Source of the DNA: Muribaculaceae bacterium
Lineage (GTDB): Bacteria; Bacteroidota; Bacteroidia; Bacteroidales; Muribaculaceae
Reading direction: 5' to 3'
Length of the DNA: 64,000 nt
Assembly: GCA_022510425.1 (NCBI GenBank)
Contig: JAFLTO010000011.1
Location: 1-64,000 of the forward strand
Positions 63,692 through 64,000 of this stretch are shown in pieces. The notes under the pieces are model-generated. The model made no database searches. It had not been told where the DNA came from and was given only the letters and a program-made list of their open reading frames with translations. A program made the position numbers and the translations under genes. The first letter of the stretch is position 1; the number at the start of each line of letters is the position of its first letter.

Positions 63692-63715
63692 GTAGCAACA
63701 GAATTTCGTGTTGCC
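63692..63715 (+). other. Hairpin in the rhaM-ferredoxin gene spacer
   Basis: GCAACA (63695-63700) pairs with TGTTGC (63709-63714) around GAATTTCG, extended by flanking G-C pairs. No U-run follows. It could be an RNA element upstream of the ferredoxin-type gene; no known riboswitch class was recognised. Confidence 0.35.
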
Positions 63716-63831
63716 ATGAGTGGGTGCTATCCATTGCAATATGGTAAAACAAAAATACAAGTAAATAATTGCTGATACTAATCCGTTAATACATAAATAG
63801 ATATTCTTTTACAATCTAACATCATCTTATA

Positions 63832-64000
63832 ATGTTGAGGAAAATAAGGATAACATTAGGGTTAATTTTTTTCATTGGAGCCACTTTACTGTTCCTGGAT
63901 TTTACAGGGGCGATACATGCCTGGTTAGGTTGGATTGCCAAGGTGCAATTTCTTCCCGCAGTATTTGCTGTCAATGTTGGCATTATTGTAGGCTTGGTAG
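63832..64000 (+). CDS. 4Fe-4S-binding membrane protein, N-terminal part
   Basis: The frame opens at ATG 63832 and runs to the window end (56 codons). The visible residues MLRKIRITLGLIFFIGATLL, then FLDFTGAIHAWLGWIAKVQ and a second hydrophobic stretch, match the start of NapH/MauN-type membrane ferredoxins common in Bacteroidetes. The [4Fe-4S] motifs would lie beyond the edge, so the identification is by N-terminal pattern only. Confidence 0.7.
   Translation, partial: MLRKIRITLGLIFFIGATLLFLDFTGAIHAWLGWIAKVQFLPAVFAVNVGIIVGLV

Noticed and set aside
63692..63715. Riboswitch upstream of the ferredoxin-type gene
   Set aside because: Only one simple hairpin is visible and no conserved riboswitch core was recognised.
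1..64000. CRISPR arrays, prophage genes, complete insertion sequences and tRNA genes
   Set aside because: None was found on reading both strands; the only mobile-type signal is the inverted repeat pair at 34340 and 37549, without a transposase.

Overview
The window reads as a chromosomal segment of a Bacteroidales bacterium, most likely Muribaculaceae-like (the family placement is inference). Support comes from many promoters of the Bacteroidetes form TTTG-N~20-TAnnTTTG, family-typical genes (DUF3098, DUF4834, FtsL-like protein, PorZ of type IX secretion, Bacteroidetes-type YbeY), a DNPR-type MurE (meso-diaminopimelate), and moderate G+C with AT-rich intergenic spacers.

Layout. 1-785 has no protein gene. 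A strong leftward promoter and a GC-rich structured leader with a boxA-like motif run off the left edge and may be an rRNA operon leader; three hairpins follow. 786-3888 (-) holds surE, a GT2 glycosyltransferase and mtaB. 4122-8014 (+) is ftsX, DUF3098, uppP, truB, queA. 8011-11440 is a phospholipid island: pldA and a lipid kinase (-), back to back with psd and pssA (+). 11437-14600 adds DUF4834, a sensor histidine kinase and a TPR membrane protein. 14688-22578 (+) holds leuS, rdgB, porZ, trmB and mrp. 22630-24770 (-) is a pair of secreted glycanases (GH53, GH16). 25119-26327 (+) is a HipA-like kinase / DUF3037 pair. 26410-34067 (-) holds rnr, uvrC, apt, mnmG and ybeY, with a perfect 16-bp parS-type palindrome between apt and mnmG.

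34340-37667 is a three-gene cassette (O-acetyltransferase, threonine aldolase, NhaC antiporter) bracketed by two ~118-bp inverted repeats that share a 40-nt identical core. Next to it are a probable vsr remnant, an SF1 helicase, a DHA2 efflux transporter and a divergent AAA_14/DUF4143 ATPase whose promoter sits inside a palindrome.

42637-57884 (+) is a compact division and cell-wall cluster: rsmH, ftsL-like, ftsI, murE, mraY, murD, ftsW, murG, murC, ftsQ, ftsA, ftsZ. It builds lipid II and the divisome; uppP (carrier recycling) and ftsX lie elsewhere in the window. 57916-63633 holds an RlmL-like methyltransferase with a charged tail, a membrane protein, pdxB, a viroplasmin-RNase H, queG and rhaM. 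The window ends inside a 4Fe-4S membrane protein gene.

Points most worth following up: the parS site beside mnmG, the inverted-repeat-flanked cassette, probable leaderless GTG starts of psd and nhaC, and the HipA-like/DUF3037 pair.
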